From positions 19,380 to 83,379 of the forward strand of contig QIAN01000205.1 of the NCBI GenBank assembly GCA_003225005.1: DNA of 64,000 nucleotides, written 5' to 3'. Position 1 is the stretch's first letter. Each line of letters starts with the position of its first letter. The translations under genes were made by a program, and so were the position numbers. Of the stretch, positions 53,566 to 63,540 are shown piece after piece. The stretch is from Acidobacteriota bacterium (GTDB taxonomy: Bacteria > Acidobacteriota > Terriglobia > Terriglobales > Acidobacteriaceae). The notes under the pieces are model-generated. The model did not search any database, was not told where the DNA came from, and worked only from the letters and a program-made list of their open reading frames with translations.

Positions 53566-55601
53566 CGCCGAACCTGAATCTCTGGCTGATTCCGATTTTG
53601 CCACTGGCCGGGGCCGCCATTAATGGGCTGTGGGGCCGCCGCTCGTCGCGGCAGGCGGTGACGACGATTGCCTTGGTCTTCTCCGGCGCCGCTTTCGCAA
53701 TGGCCCTTTGGGTGGCCGCACGCTTCGCTTCCATCCCTCTGCCCTATCAGGAGTTTTTGGCGCACTGGATTCGCTCGGGAACTTTCGCTGTGGACTTCTC
53801 CTTCTACCTCGATCCACTGTCGCTGGTTATGTTGCTCGTGGTCACCGGAGTGGGCTTGTTGATTCACATTTATTCGGTCGGCTACATGTGGGACGACCCC
53901 AGCTATTACCGCTTTTTCGCCTACCTGAACCTGTTCATGTTTTTCATGTTGACGCTGGTGTTGGCCAACAACTACCTGCTGATGTTCATCGGTTGGGAGG
54001 GAGTGGGACTGGCGTCCTATCTGCTGATCGGGTTCTGGTTTACAAAAGACTCGGCGGCAGCGGCGGGAAAGAAAGCTTTCATCGTAAATCGCATTGGCGA
54101 CTTTGGATTTCTCATTGGCTTATTTCTGTTGATCCGACATTTTGGGTCGTTGACCTTTGAGCAAGTATTTCACAGCATAGCGCCGATGAGCCCCGAAACG
54201 GCGGAAGCAGGCGTTCTCACCGCTGTCGGACTGCTCCTGCTGGTAGGAGCTTGTGGCAAGTCGGCGCAGATTCCTCTGTACGTGTGGCTTCCGGATGCGA
54301 TGGAGGGCCCGACTCCGGTTTCCGCGCTTATTCACGCAGCCACGATGGTGACGGCTGGGGTGTACATGGTGGCCCGCTCGCATGTCATTTTCGAACGCGC
54401 TCCAATGGCCCTTACCGTCGTGGCGGTCATTGGTACGCTGACTGCATTTTTCGCCGCGACCATCGGCATCGCACAAACCGATATCAAGAAAGTGCTCGCC
54501 TATTCCACCGTCTCGCAGCTCGGTTATATGTTCATGGCGTGCGGCGTTGGAGCATTCTCGGCAGGCATTTTTCACCTGATGACACATGCCTTCTTCAAGG
54601 GCTTGCTCTTCCTGGCCGCCGGTTCGGTGATTCACGCGGTGGGGGGCGAGCAAGACATGAGAAAGATGGGCGGCTTGCGTACCAAAATCCCCGTCACGTT
54701 CTGGACTATGACGGCCGGAACGCTGGCGATCGCGGGGATTCCTGGGCTGGCTGGTTTCTTCAGCAAAGACGAGATTTTGTGGAGGGTGTATCAGGCGAGC
54801 TGGATCTACTGGGTGGTCGGCATCGTCACCGCCTTTCTTACCTCTTTTTACATCTTCCGGCTGTGGTTCCTGACGTTCTTCGGTGAATATCGTGGCCATG
54901 CCGATGGGGCCGCCGGCGAGCACGGCCACCCAGCGCACGGCGCAGATCGAAGGCACGGTCATGCTGGGATTCATGAGAGCCCGCCCGTCATGCTCGCGCC
55001 CCTGGTCATTCTGGCAATTCTTTCCGTTGTCGGAGGATATGTCGGAGTGCCCGGCTCGCTTGGCGGCGGTAATCGCTTCGAAAAATTTCTTGACCCTGTG
55101 TTTCGCCCTATCACGCCAGGGTTGAATACGCAGCATAATGCCCCGGGCGAGACCAACCCTCCGGAACAACAGAGCGAGGGTACTGAGCCGCAAACCAGCC
55201 ACGCCACTGAACTCGTTTTTACCGGAATTTCGGTTGCAGCGGCACTGCTCGGTTTCGGACTGGCATGGACGTTTTACTATCGCAATCCTCAACTTCCCGA
55301 GAGAATCGCGACCGATTTGGATGGTCTTTATGACGCCGTCGTTCACAAATACTATATCGACGAGCTTTATGGCGAAGTTTTCGTCAAGCCCCTGCTCGAC
55401 GGTTCGACCCGGATTCTATGGCAAGGCGTCGATCAAAACTTGATTGACGGCACGGTGAACAATGGCGCCGATGCTGCACGCCATGTCTCCGACCAAGCGC
55501 GGCACATGCAGTCCGGCAATTTGCGCTCTTACGCCGGTTGGATCGCGGCGGGCTCTGCCGTGATCATTGCCTTCATGATCTGGATGGGAGTGGGGCGGTG
55601 A
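53562..55601 (+). CDS. nuoL: NADH-quinone oxidoreductase subunit L
   Basis: This 679-residue proton-pumping antiporter-like subunit (ND5 homologue) has about 16 helices, including [40 protein letters not shown] and [16 protein letters not shown] His-rich loop at about residues 444-475 ([20 protein letters not shown]) is a common feature of the subunit. The C-terminal part provides the long lateral helix. It overlaps nuoM by four bases. Confidence 0.95.
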   Translation: MTPNLNLWLIPILPLAGAAINGLWGRRSSRQAVTTIALVFSGAAFAMALWVAARFASIPLPYQEFLAHWIRSGTFAVDFSFYLDPLSLVMLLVVTGVGLLIHIYSVGYMWDDPSYYRFFAYLNLFMFFMLTLVLANNYLLMFIGWEGVGLASYLLIGFWFTKDSAAAAGKKAFIVNRIGDFGFLIGLFLLIRHFGSLTFEQVFHSIAPMSPETAEAGVLTAVGLLLLVGACGKSAQIPLYVWLPDAMEGPTPVSALIHAATMVTAGVYMVARSHVIFERAPMALTVVAVIGTLTAFFAATIGIAQTDIKKVLAYSTVSQLGYMFMACGVGAFSAGIFHLMTHAFFKGLLFLAAGSVIHAVGGEQDMRKMGGLRTKIPVTFWTMTAGTLAIAGIPGLAGFFSKDEILWRVYQASWIYWVVGIVTAFLTSFYIFRLWFLTFFGEYRGHADGAAGEHGHPAHGADRRHGHAGIHESPPVMLAPLVILAILSVVGGYVGVPGSLGGGNRFEKFLDPVFRPITPGLNTQHNAPGETNPPEQQSEGTEPQTSHATELVFTGISVAAALLGFGLAWTFYYRNPQLPERIATDLDGLYDAVVHKYYIDELYGEVFVKPLLDGSTRILWQGVDQNLIDGTVNNGADAARHVSDQARHMQSGNLRSYAGWIAAGSAVIIAFMIWMGVGR

Positions 55602-57115
55602 GCACCGACAATTTCAGCTCATCCATCCTGACGATGGTGACGTTCGCGCCGCTGTTTGGCGGGTTGCTGCTGACCATATTTCCTCGCCGCGACCGGGACG
55701 TCCGCATCTTCGCCCTGGTCGTTTCGCTGCTGACCGTCCTGGCGTCGTTACATTTGCCCGTCCACTTTCAGCGAGCGCAGACAGCCTTTCAGTATGAAAT
55801 CGACAGGCCGTGGGTCTCAACGCCCAACATTCATTACCACATGGGCGTCGACGGCATCTCGCTCTGGCTGGTGCTGCTGACCACATTCCTGACGCCGCTG
55901 TGCGTGCTGATCTCATGGAAGTCAGTGCATGAGCGCGTCAAGGAATTCTTTATCTTGCTGTTGATTCTGGAGACGGCCCTGATTGGAGTGTTCACTTCCC
56001 TCGACTTGTTTCTCTTCTACTTCTTCTGGGAAGCAACCCTGATTCCCATGGCCTTGCTCATAGGAGTCTTCGGCCACGAACGCAAGGTCTACGCCGCGGT
56101 GAAATTCTTCATGTACACCATGATCGCTTCCGTGTTCATGCTGGCCGCGATTTTGTGGCTCTACGCTCAGGTCGGCAGCTTCGATTTTATTGTGATTCGG
56201 GAAAAGATCATGAGCGGCGCGGTACCGGGCTTCGCGTCAGCAGCACCATGGCTGTTCTTGGGATTCTTCCTGGCATTCGCGGTAAAGGTTCCCCTCTTCC
56301 CTTTTCATACCTGGCTGCCCGACGCGCACGTTGAGGCTCCCACCGCGGGTTCGGTATTGTTGGCGGGAGTACTGCTCAAGATGGGCACGTATGGGATGCT
56401 GCGCTTCAACTTGGGCCTTTTCCCCGAGCAGTCGCTCCGCAACGCTCCCTGGATCATGACGCTCGCGCTCATTGGCATTATTTATGGCGCACTGGTCGCG
56501 ATGGTTCAACCGAACCTGAAGAAGTTGATCGCGTATTCTTCGGTGAGCCATCTGGGCTTTGTGGTGCTGGGGATTTTCAGCTTCACGCAGGCGGGGTTGA
56601 ATGGTGCGTTGTTCGTCATGCTGGCGCATGGAATTTCCACGGGCGGATTATTCATGCTGGCAGGGATACTTCAGGAACGCCGTCACACCTATGAGATCCG
56701 CGAATTTGGTGGTCTGGCTGCTCCCATGCCAATATATGCGGCATCCTTTCTGTTCATCGTGTTGGCTTCCGTTGGATTGCCGCTGCTGAACGGGTTCGTA
56801 GGCGAATTCCTGGTATTGAGCGGAGCTTTTCAGGCCAGAGCGGTGTATGGAATTTTGGCGGCCACAGGTGTGATCTGGAGCGCCTGCTACCTCTTGTGGA
56901 TGTACCAGAGAGTTTTTTTCGGAAAAATCACTGTGCCCGCGAACAACTCTCTGAGTGATCTTTCCGGCTTCGAGAAAGCCGCGGTCTGGCCGTGCGCTGT
57001 AGCGGCGCTGGTGATGGGCGTAGCCCCCCTGCTGTGGCTGAATGCGATTGATCCGGCAGTCCAGTCGGCGCTGACTCCTTTCGCCCAAGTGATCAGCAAG
57101 GTGGTGGGCCGGTGA
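55598..57115 (+). CDS. nuoM: NADH-quinone oxidoreductase subunit M
   Basis: The GTG overlapping the nuoL stop is chosen, giving a 505-residue ND4 homologue. Features are FYFFWEATLIPMALLIGVFG with the conserved Glu, FPFHTWLPDAHVEAPTAGSV, the Lys-bearing helix NLKKLIAYSSVSHLGFVVLG and NGFVGEFLVLSGAF. It is one of three antiporter-like proton channels. It overlaps nuoN by four bases. Confidence 0.95.
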   Translation: MSTDNFSSSILTMVTFAPLFGGLLLTIFPRRDRDVRIFALVVSLLTVLASLHLPVHFQRAQTAFQYEIDRPWVSTPNIHYHMGVDGISLWLVLLTTFLTPLCVLISWKSVHERVKEFFILLLILETALIGVFTSLDLFLFYFFWEATLIPMALLIGVFGHERKVYAAVKFFMYTMIASVFMLAAILWLYAQVGSFDFIVIREKIMSGAVPGFASAAPWLFLGFFLAFAVKVPLFPFHTWLPDAHVEAPTAGSVLLAGVLLKMGTYGMLRFNLGLFPEQSLRNAPWIMTLALIGIIYGALVAMVQPNLKKLIAYSSVSHLGFVVLGIFSFTQAGLNGALFVMLAHGISTGGLFMLAGILQERRHTYEIREFGGLAAPMPIYAASFLFIVLASVGLPLLNGFVGEFLVLSGAFQARAVYGILAATGVIWSACYLLWMYQRVFFGKITVPANNSLSDLSGFEKAAVWPCAVAALVMGVAPLLWLNAIDPAVQSALTPFAQVISKVVGR

Positions 57116-58677
57116 CGGGATTCCCCACTCTTTCTTTCGCTGCGGCGCTGCTCGAGGCCCTCCCACCAAGCATGGATTACCTTCGAATCTTGCCGGAGAT
57201 CGTTCTCTCTATTTTCGGCATGGTGATCATGGTTCTCGATCCTTTGATGGATGAGAGGCAGAGCCGGAAGACTCTTGGCGCAATCGCCCTGGCGGGCGCT
57301 GTGGCGGGTATGTGGGCGACTTGGCGCATGGCACGTTCCCCGGGTGTGGCCTTCTGGAACATGGTGAGGGTTGACGGATTTAGCGTGTTTTTTCATTTTC
57401 TGATCATTGCCATCGCTGCCGTGGTGATCCTTATTTCTTTCGAATACATGGCCGTTCAGCAAATTCGCGCTGGGGAGTATTACGGACTCATTCTGTTCGG
57501 CGTGGTGGGCATGGCGCTCATGTCGTCTGCAATTGAATTGGTGCTGATCTTCATCGCTCTGGAGATCTCTTCGATCTCGTCGTATGTTCTTGCGGGCTTC
57601 CGCCGTCAGGAAGCCGCGAGCAGCGAATCGTCGCTGAAATATTTTCTATTGGGGTCTTTCGCGACCGCGTTTTTTCTGTACGGAATAGCACTCATATTTG
57701 GCGCTACCGGCTCCACGAATGTGGATGACGTCAGCCGTGCCCTGCGGTCGGCTTCCCCTCCTTTGCTGGCTTATGTCTCTGTTGCCCTGATGTTCGTGGG
57801 CCTGGGGTTCAAAGTCGCCGCCGCTCCCTTCCACATCTGGACGCCGGATGTTTACGAAGGTGCTCCGGCGCCGATCGTGGGATTGATGTCCACCGCCCCT
57901 AAGGCCGCCGCCTTTGCTGTGTTGTTGCGGATTGTGTTCGCGATGAATGCTCCGGGACCATTCTGGCTGATCTGGGTCTCGGCGGCGCTATCCATGACTT
58001 TGGGCAACATCGGGGCTCTCGTACAGAACAACGTAAAGCGCCTGCTCGCTTACAGCTCCATTGCCCACGCCGGATATTTACTGGTGGCATTTGCTGCCAC
58101 TCCGGAGTTGGGCACATCGGCGGTCATGTTCTACACGGCTGCGTATGCTGCGATGAACGTAGGTGCTTTTGCCATAGTGAGCCACTTCGCAAATGCGGGC
58201 GAACGCTATGTGACGCTCGAGGACTACGAGGGTCTGGGCCGGAGCTGTCCACTGATGGCGGCCACGCTCGCCATTTTCTTACTATCACTGATCGGAATCC
58301 CGATGACGGGCGGATTCTTCGCCAAGTTTTACGTGTTCAGCGCCGCCATGAAGTCTCACCTTATCGGACTGACGATCATTGGTGTGATCAATAGCGCGGT
58401 CGGGGCCTACTATTACTTGCGCATCATTGTCGTCATGTACATGCGCGAGTCGAGAAAGGAGGTTCCGATTATGCCTGTGCCCATCGGGCTGGCGTGGGCT
58501 CTCGCCATCAGCACTGCGGCGACCATTTATCTGGGTGTGCTTCCTAATTCCGTGTTGCGATATGCGCAGCACTCCGCACAGGAGATGGTGCAACAATCTG
58601 CACCGATGGTGCAACAATCTGCGCCGTCTGGAACTGCCACATTTGGCGGGCCTTGCGCCTGCATGAGAAAGCTTTAG
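57112..58677 (+). CDS. nuoN: NADH-quinone oxidoreductase subunit N
   Basis: This 521-residue ND2 homologue is the third antiporter-like subunit. Blocks include LVLIFIALEISSISSYVLAG, FKVAAAPFHIWTPDVYEGAP, NVKRLLAYSSIAHAGYLLVA and GIPMTGGFFAKFYVF. Its last 35 residues after SVLRYAQHSAQ hold a duplicated MVQQSAP segment, encoded by a 21-bp tandem repeat at about 58585-58627, and a CAC cluster that are not typical of the family. It ends the operon. Confidence 0.93.
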   Translation: MTGFPTLSFAAALLEALPPSMDYLRILPEIVLSIFGMVIMVLDPLMDERQSRKTLGAIALAGAVAGMWATWRMARSPGVAFWNMVRVDGFSVFFHFLIIAIAAVVILISFEYMAVQQIRAGEYYGLILFGVVGMALMSSAIELVLIFIALEISSISSYVLAGFRRQEAASSESSLKYFLLGSFATAFFLYGIALIFGATGSTNVDDVSRALRSASPPLLAYVSVALMFVGLGFKVAAAPFHIWTPDVYEGAPAPIVGLMSTAPKAAAFAVLLRIVFAMNAPGPFWLIWVSAALSMTLGNIGALVQNNVKRLLAYSSIAHAGYLLVAFAATPELGTSAVMFYTAAYAAMNVGAFAIVSHFANAGERYVTLEDYEGLGRSCPLMAATLAIFLLSLIGIPMTGGFFAKFYVFSAAMKSHLIGLTIIGVINSAVGAYYYLRIIVVMYMRESRKEVPIMPVPIGLAWALAISTAATIYLGVLPNSVLRYAQHSAQEMVQQSAPMVQQSAPSGTATFGGPCACMRKL

Positions 58678-58699
58678 TTCGTCGCTGTTTTCTGTGGAA

Positions 58700-58736
58700 A
58701 TCATCAAAAACCGTATTCATCATCAAAAACCGTATT
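58700..58736. repeat. 18-bp direct repeat before the pilin promoter
   Basis: ATCATCAAAAACCGTATT occurs at 58700-58717 and again at 58719-58736, one base apart. The last T of the second copy is also the first base of the -35 box of the pilin promoter. Confidence 0.7.
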
Positions 58737-58765
58737 TGACAAGCCCCTGTGCCAGCGCGCATTAT
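58736..58765 (+). promoter_or_regulatory. promoter of the Flp pilin gene
   Basis: TTGACA at 58736-58741 and CATTAT at 58760-58765 are 18 bp apart, placing the start of transcription about 47 bp before the pilin ATG. Confidence 0.55.
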
Positions 58766-58818
58766 GGCTCTCATCGAGGAGAGTTCTTTCCTCTCAAAGC
58801 CGGTCCCTGGAGAAGAGC

Positions 58819-58983
58819 ATGCCTGAATTTATTCACAAAATTTGGTCGGAAGATACAGGGCAAGACATCGCCGAATACGCCGTGATGCTGGCGGTAATTC
58901 TGGTTCTCGTGGTCGGAACGATCCGTTTGATTGGATCGAATGCCAATAACGCTTTCTCGAGTGTGGCCAGCTCGATTCAGTAG
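58819..58983 (+). CDS. Flp/Fap-type type IVb pilin
   Basis: This 54-residue protein begins MPEFIHKIWSEDTGQDIAEY. The G-QDIAEY junction is the TadV prepilin-peptidase site with the conserved Glu at position +5 of the mature pilin. A hydrophobic helix follows (AVMLAVILVLVVGTIRLIG) and a small polar tail (NANNAFSSVASSIQ). The mature subunit would be about 40 residues. No tad assembly genes are in the window, so the secretion machinery must be elsewhere. Promoter and downstream hairpin suggest single-gene transcription. Confidence 0.9.
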   Translation: MPEFIHKIWSEDTGQDIAEYAVMLAVILVLVVGTIRLIGSNANNAFSSVASSIQ

Positions 58984-58997
58984 CGATCGTTATTTCT

Positions 58998-59024
58998 TGC
59001 AGGGTTTGATTTCAGGGACCCTGC
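58998..59024 (+). terminator. possible hairpin after the pilin gene
   Basis: TGCAGGGT (58998-59005) pairs with ACCCTGCA (59017-59024) around a 11-12 nt loop, 15 bp after the pilin stop. There is no T-run, so termination would need Rho or be partial. Confidence 0.4.
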
Positions 59025-59170
59025 ACCCACTGGGAGGGTGTTCGTGACGCGATTTGCCTTTAGGGCTGCAACCTTCGCCTGCTGTCGATTTACCAGGGCA
59101 GGGGCTGCGGTGGAGCTTGTGGGGAGATCGGGTCAGTACTGATCGAGTTTCAGACAAGTTCGGTACGGCA

Positions 59171-59202
59171 GCCGCGACTTAGAGTCGCGGCTTTTGTTTT
59201 TT
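59171..59202 (+). terminator. Rho-independent terminator just upstream of DAHP synthase
   Basis: GCCGCGACT (59171-59179) and AGTCGCGGC (59183-59191) form a perfect 9-bp stem with a 3-nt loop followed by TTTTGTTTTTT. It lies only about 30 bp before the aroF start codon, so it is either the end of the pilin transcript or an attenuator in the aroF leader. Confidence 0.85.
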
Positions 59203-59233
59203 CCGCATAAATTGCACTGGAGAAGTGAACAAC

Positions 59234-60271
59234 ATGATCGTCAACATGTCGGAGAAAGCCACAGAGCAGGAAATCACCCATGTGATCGAGCGCATTCGCG
59301 AGGCCGGCTATCAACCGCACGTCACGCGTGGCGTGGAACGGACCATCGTCGCCGCGGTGGGCAGCGGCCGGCGCCACGAAATTGAGGCACTCCAGGTCGC
59401 TCCGGGCGTCGACACGGTAGTCGCGATCGCGCAGCCTTTTAAGCTGGTAAGCCGGCAGGTGAGGCCGGAGCGGTCGGTTGTGGAGATAAACGGTGTCCGG
59501 ATCGGCGGACCAGAGGTCGTGGTGATTGCCGGACCCTGCTCCGTGGAATCCCGCGAGCAGTTGCTCGACACTGCTCATGCCGTGAGGCAGGCGGGAGCCA
59601 GTATGCTTCGGGGTGGTGCGTACAAGCCGCGGACTTCGCCGTATGACTTTCAGGGACTGGGGTTGGAAGCGCTCAAGATTCTTCGCGAAGCTCGCGAACA
59701 AACCGGGCTGCCCGTAGTCACGGAAGTCATGAGCACAGAGGATGTGGACGTCATTTGCGAGCACGTCGACATGCTCCAAGTGGGTGCGCGCAACATGCAG
59801 AACTTCGCGCTCCTTCGGCGCCTGGCAACTGTGAATAGGCCCATACTGCTGAAACGGGGGCCATCAGCAACGGTAAAGGAATGGCTTCTGGCAGCGGAGT
59901 ATTTGCTCTCCGGCGGGAATCAGCAGGTTGTGCTCTGCGAGCGTGGGATCAAGACATTTGAGACGGAGATGCGCAATACATTCGACCTGGCTGCCGTGGC
60001 CTTGGCGCGCGATCTTTCTCACCTTCCGGTGATTGCCGATCCGTCACACGGCACCGGCAAGCAAAGTCTAATCGCGGCAGTCTCGCGCGCGGCCGTGGCA
60101 GTAGGAGCCGACGGTCTCATCATCGAAGTGCATCCCTGCCCGGAAAGGGCTTTGTCAGATGGGCCTCAGTCGCTGGACTTTGCCGGATTCGAGAAGGTCA
60201 TGCGAGCTCTTCGAGAGCCGCTGCGACCAACTGCAGTTCCTCGGGTGGCGGCGCTGAGTGCACAATCTTGA
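59234..60271 (+). CDS. aroF: 3-deoxy-7-phosphoheptulonate synthase (DAHP synthase), type I-beta
   Basis: This 345-residue enzyme joins phosphoenolpyruvate and erythrose-4-phosphate in the first step of the shikimate pathway. The ATG at 59234 has GGAG at a suitable distance; an earlier GTG has none. An N-terminal ferredoxin-like regulatory domain (about residues 1-65, [20 protein letters not shown]) precedes the barrel with [51 protein letters not shown] and [13 protein letters not shown]. The N-terminal domain is the Thermotoga-type feedback sensor for tyrosine or phenylalanine. Leader termination is possible (see the hairpin at 59171). Confidence 0.95.
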   Translation: MIVNMSEKATEQEITHVIERIREAGYQPHVTRGVERTIVAAVGSGRRHEIEALQVAPGVDTVVAIAQPFKLVSRQVRPERSVVEINGVRIGGPEVVVIAGPCSVESREQLLDTAHAVRQAGASMLRGGAYKPRTSPYDFQGLGLEALKILREAREQTGLPVVTEVMSTEDVDVICEHVDMLQVGARNMQNFALLRRLATVNRPILLKRGPSATVKEWLLAAEYLLSGGNQQVVLCERGIKTFETEMRNTFDLAAVALARDLSHLPVIADPSHGTGKQSLIAAVSRAAVAVGADGLIIEVHPCPERALSDGPQSLDFAGFEKVMRALREPLRPTAVPRVAALSAQS

Positions 60272-60618
60272 GCATCGTGTTAGAGCGCATTAGCACTGGC
60301 CCGGCGGCTTGAACTGCATAGCAGGATCGTCAAGCACGATGTACGCTTTGTGCACGCCGGCTGGGCAACACCGACTTCGCCTTGAGAGTCGACCCTCCCA
60401 GGGTGGCTGGGGGATGCCTTCAGCGTGCTCGACACTTTCAGCAACTATAGATCAACAGTGGACAAAGGAAACAAAACCCTATAAAAAAACAAAAGAAAGC
60501 CCTCTTAGCGGTTTCCAAGAGCTGCAACAGCACTCAATAATTACAGATGAAGTGGACGTCTATTGATGAAGCACACGTCGCGCCTCAACGCATACGCTGG
60601 ACCACCGGAGTCTAGTTG
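60272..60618. other. intergenic stretch between aroF and the sugar kinase
   Basis: This gap includes an unusually A-rich patch around 60470-60505. No gene or clear structure was identified. Confidence 0.4.
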
Positions 60619-61599
60619 ATGGGCACGCCCAGAATGCCACGCTTTGACGTCACGATTGCCGGGGAGCTCAACCTCGATCTAATCCTTTACGGGCTGCCTG
60701 ACGAGCTTCCGCCCGAGCGGGAGCTGTTAGCCGATCGAATGATGCTGACACTGGGCGGCTCCTCCAGTATCGTGGCGCATAATCTTGCCGCGTTGGGCAG
60801 TCGTGTGGGATTTCAGTCGCGGATCGGAGATGACCATCTTGGTCGGATCGCGCTAGAAAAATTGGAACAAGGTGGAGTGGATGTCTCGCGCGTGCGGCAT
60901 GTTGCGGGGGCGACGAAAACCGGCTTCACGGTTATTTTGCAGCGGGACACCTGGCGAAACATGGTCACCTACTCGGGTACGATCGCGGAACTCTGCTGGG
61001 AAGATCTCGATTTGGACTACCTCATCGATTCGCGACACTTTCATTTGTCGTCGTATTATCTGCAGCGTGCCTTACGGCCCCGCGTTGTCGAGTTGCTTCA
61101 GAGGATGAAAGCATCCGGGCTGACCGTTTCTCTGGACACGAATGATGATCCGGACGACCGATGGGAAGGCGGACTGCTTGAAGTGCTACGGTATGTGGAT
61201 ATTTTTCTGCCCAACGAACGCGAGGCGAAACTGGCGGCGGGGACAGAGGATCTGGAAGCTGCAATCCTGCGATTAGCCGACATCGTACCGCTCGTCGTAG
61301 TCAAGCTGGGTCCTGAGGGAGCGTTGGGACAGCGGGGAGCGACAAGGTTTACGAGTCCGGCGTGGCGGGTTGAAGCAGTCGACGCGGTTGGGGCGGGCGA
61401 CAGTTTCGATGCTGGCTTCCTGCATCATTATTTACGAGGCGCCGACGTGCCCACCTGTCTGGCAGGCGCTAATTTGGCGGGCGCCCTCTCGACCACGCGC
61501 TCAGGAGGTACCGAAGCTTTTCGGGACGCGGAACACCGCGAGAAGTTCCTGGCAGGGCGTGGCGAACCGCGCTCGGTTAAGGTACCCCCATTCTTGTAA
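60619..61599 (+). CDS. PfkB/ribokinase-family carbohydrate kinase
   Basis: This 326-residue cytosolic kinase transfers phosphate from ATP to a sugar or nucleoside hydroxyl. The ATG start has GGAG nearby. Family features are FDVTIAGELNLDLILYG near the N-terminus, the GGSSSIVAHNLAALG substrate motif, IGDDHLGR, LPNEREAKLAAG, and the catalytic C-terminal motif DAVGAGDSFDAGFLHHYL with Asp as base. Substrate is unknown; 2-keto-3-deoxy-gluconate- or fructose-type are possibilities. It is not obviously linked to its neighbours. Confidence 0.88.
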   Translation: MGTPRMPRFDVTIAGELNLDLILYGLPDELPPERELLADRMMLTLGGSSSIVAHNLAALGSRVGFQSRIGDDHLGRIALEKLEQGGVDVSRVRHVAGATKTGFTVILQRDTWRNMVTYSGTIAELCWEDLDLDYLIDSRHFHLSSYYLQRALRPRVVELLQRMKASGLTVSLDTNDDPDDRWEGGLLEVLRYVDIFLPNEREAKLAAGTEDLEAAILRLADIVPLVVVKLGPEGALGQRGATRFTSPAWRVEAVDAVGAGDSFDAGFLHHYLRGADVPTCLAGANLAGALSTTRSGGTEAFRDAEHREKFLAGRGEPRSVKVPPFL

Positions 61600-62031
61600 T
61601 TACGAACGTGTAGTCCGTTGCCTGGCGAAGCCAGCGACTTCCTGAGATGGTGTACACGTTCAAGGTTGCCGGGAAATGCTGTACAGCGAGCCGTGAACAA
61701 TGTCTAGCAGGCTGCCCCTCACGGCTCGGGGTGACTCAATCTCAGAATCACGTGATTGTGGTTGCCGAGCCGGGATGTCTTTGTGACGCAGACGTTTCCA
61801 TAGTTCCCAATAAGGTTCGTTCCGCGAAATGCCTGTACCTCTGCCGATGTGTCCGTCGCCCATGAAGGATTGCCGCCTCACGAGCTCGACGCAACTCATG
61901 GCGCCTGCCTCGAGTTTTTCGCGTATGAGGTAAGAAAGACCAAAACGCCTTAATTTTGATTACCCGCGTAACCTGTCGGGCATTACGCTGCATGGTAGGC
62001 TGAGTCTCACCCCAACCTTGGGAAATTGCTT
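61600..62031. other. intergenic stretch without a recognised gene
   Basis: This 432-bp gap separates the kinase and the TPR protein. No strong ORF, RNA or terminator was seen. Confidence 0.4.
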
Positions 62032-63540
62032 ATGTGTCCTCGTTGGTATGGACTAATCCTGATGTGCTTCTCGGCGCTTTCTGGCTATGCCGCCACGGAG
62101 CGAAAACAGCCGCCTGCTTCACAGGCGACCAACATAAACATCACCACATCGCGCCCAGATGCCCGCAAGCTGTTTGAATCCGGAATGGTGGAATTTGAAA
62201 ACGAACATATCCAAAGGGCGTTGGAAAATTGGCAGAGAGCAATCAAGAAAGATCCTTCGTTTGCATTGGCACATCTTTTCATCTCGGAAGCATCCTACGA
62301 CCCCGTAGAGCAGAAGACCGAACGCCGTCGGGCGAAGGCGCTGGCTCGAACAGTGACCCCGGGTGAAAAACTCCTGATCAAATGGCTCATGGGCATGCAG
62401 GAAGAGCAGTACGTGACCGCTATCGGGGCAATGAACGATCTACTGGCCAAATATCCCGGAGACAAGCGGATAGCTTTTCTCGCCGGCCGATGGCTGAGCC
62501 TGCAAGAGCAATACGGACCGGCGGCCAGGTTCCTTGAACGCGCCATAGCTCTGGACGCTTCCTATGCCCCGGCATGGAACCGGCTAGCATACTGTCATGC
62601 ATACAGCGGCGACTACAGCAAAGCATTTGCAGCCATGGAGCGTTACGTCACCCTACTGCCCAGTGAGCCCAATCCGCAGAACTCTTATGCCGAAATCCTG
62701 CGCATGTCTGGCAATTCTCGCGATGCACTCGAGCATTATCGTCAGGCCTTGAAAATCGATCCTGCATTTCAACCGTCGCGGATCGGGATCGCTGATACCT
62801 ATGCGCTCATGGGAGAGCAAGCGACGGCTCGCAGTGAATACGACAAGGCCATCCGCGGCGCCAGCGTGGCCGGCGACAAAATTCGGTATGCGCTGCAGTC
62901 GGCCGTTACTTACGTCAGGGAGAAGAAGCAGGGAAAAGCCAACACCGCTCTGAACGCAGTTGCTAAACAGGCGCAAGACGCGCACCTCTCGGTTCCGGAA
63001 GCCGAGGCATTTCGTATCCTGGCTTTGTACGAGCGGGAGAACTCACTGGCCCTCAAATACCTCGATATGGCGGACGCTGCTCTGGCCGCAGACACGGAAA
63101 CTCCCCGTACTGATCTCCACGAGGAGCTGGCGCAGATATTACGTGTACGCGCTATCCGTGCTGAGGCCGCCGGACTAAAGCCAGCCTCAGACCAGGCCTT
63201 AAAGCAAATGGAAGCTCTTATGAACACGACTCATAGCGCTATTCTACGACGTTCGTACTACGGCGCGTTGGGTTCTGTCCTCCTGGCAGATCACAAGTAT
63301 GCCGAGGCTATTGCCTATCTTCAGGAGGACGTCGGGAATCCGCTGTCAATCCAAGACCTGATTTTGGCCTACACTCAAACCGGAGCTAACGACAAAGCGC
63401 ATGTCCTCGAGCTGAAGTTGGCAGCGACGAATCAGCCAACCGTCGAGCAAGCATTGGTTGTTCCCCAGTTGCGCATGAGACTTGCGGCGAACAAGGAGAA
63501 GCGCAGTTGGTTGCAGAAATTCACCAACCGAACCCAATAG
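62032..63540 (+). CDS. secreted TPR-repeat protein
   Basis: This 502-residue protein starts at MCPRWYGLILMCFSALSGYA, a Sec-type leader ending near residue 20; a TTG six bases upstream is possible. The mature part is almost entirely helical TPR repeats, clear at DARKLFESGMVEFENEHIQR, WNRLAYCHAYSGDYSKAFAA, NSYAEILRMSGNSRDALEHY and RIGIADTYALMGEQATARSE, with weaker copies toward the end. The ARKLFESG-F-NE entry is typical of acidobacterial TPR proteins. It probably scaffolds protein contacts in the periplasm; the partner is unknown. Confidence 0.85.
   Translation: MCPRWYGLILMCFSALSGYAATERKQPPASQATNINITTSRPDARKLFESGMVEFENEHIQRALENWQRAIKKDPSFALAHLFISEASYDPVEQKTERRRAKALARTVTPGEKLLIKWLMGMQEEQYVTAIGAMNDLLAKYPGDKRIAFLAGRWLSLQEQYGPAARFLERAIALDASYAPAWNRLAYCHAYSGDYSKAFAAMERYVTLLPSEPNPQNSYAEILRMSGNSRDALEHYRQALKIDPAFQPSRIGIADTYALMGEQATARSEYDKAIRGASVAGDKIRYALQSAVTYVREKKQGKANTALNAVAKQAQDAHLSVPEAEAFRILALYERENSLALKYLDMADAALAADTETPRTDLHEELAQILRVRAIRAEAAGLKPASDQALKQMEALMNTTHSAILRRSYYGALGSVLLADHKYAEAIAYLQEDVGNPLSIQDLILAYTQTGANDKAHVLELKLAATNQPTVEQALVVPQLRMRLAANKEKRSWLQKFTNRTQ

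Noticed and set aside
54120..55346. 408-codon open frame on the minus strand inside nuoL
   Set aside because: The sequence is low in complexity with His/Arg/Gly runs typical of a reversed membrane-protein gene, and nuoL is certain.
60272..60618. 85-codon frame at 60309 after aroF
   Set aside because: The composition is non-coding-like, with an A-rich patch and no ribosome site.
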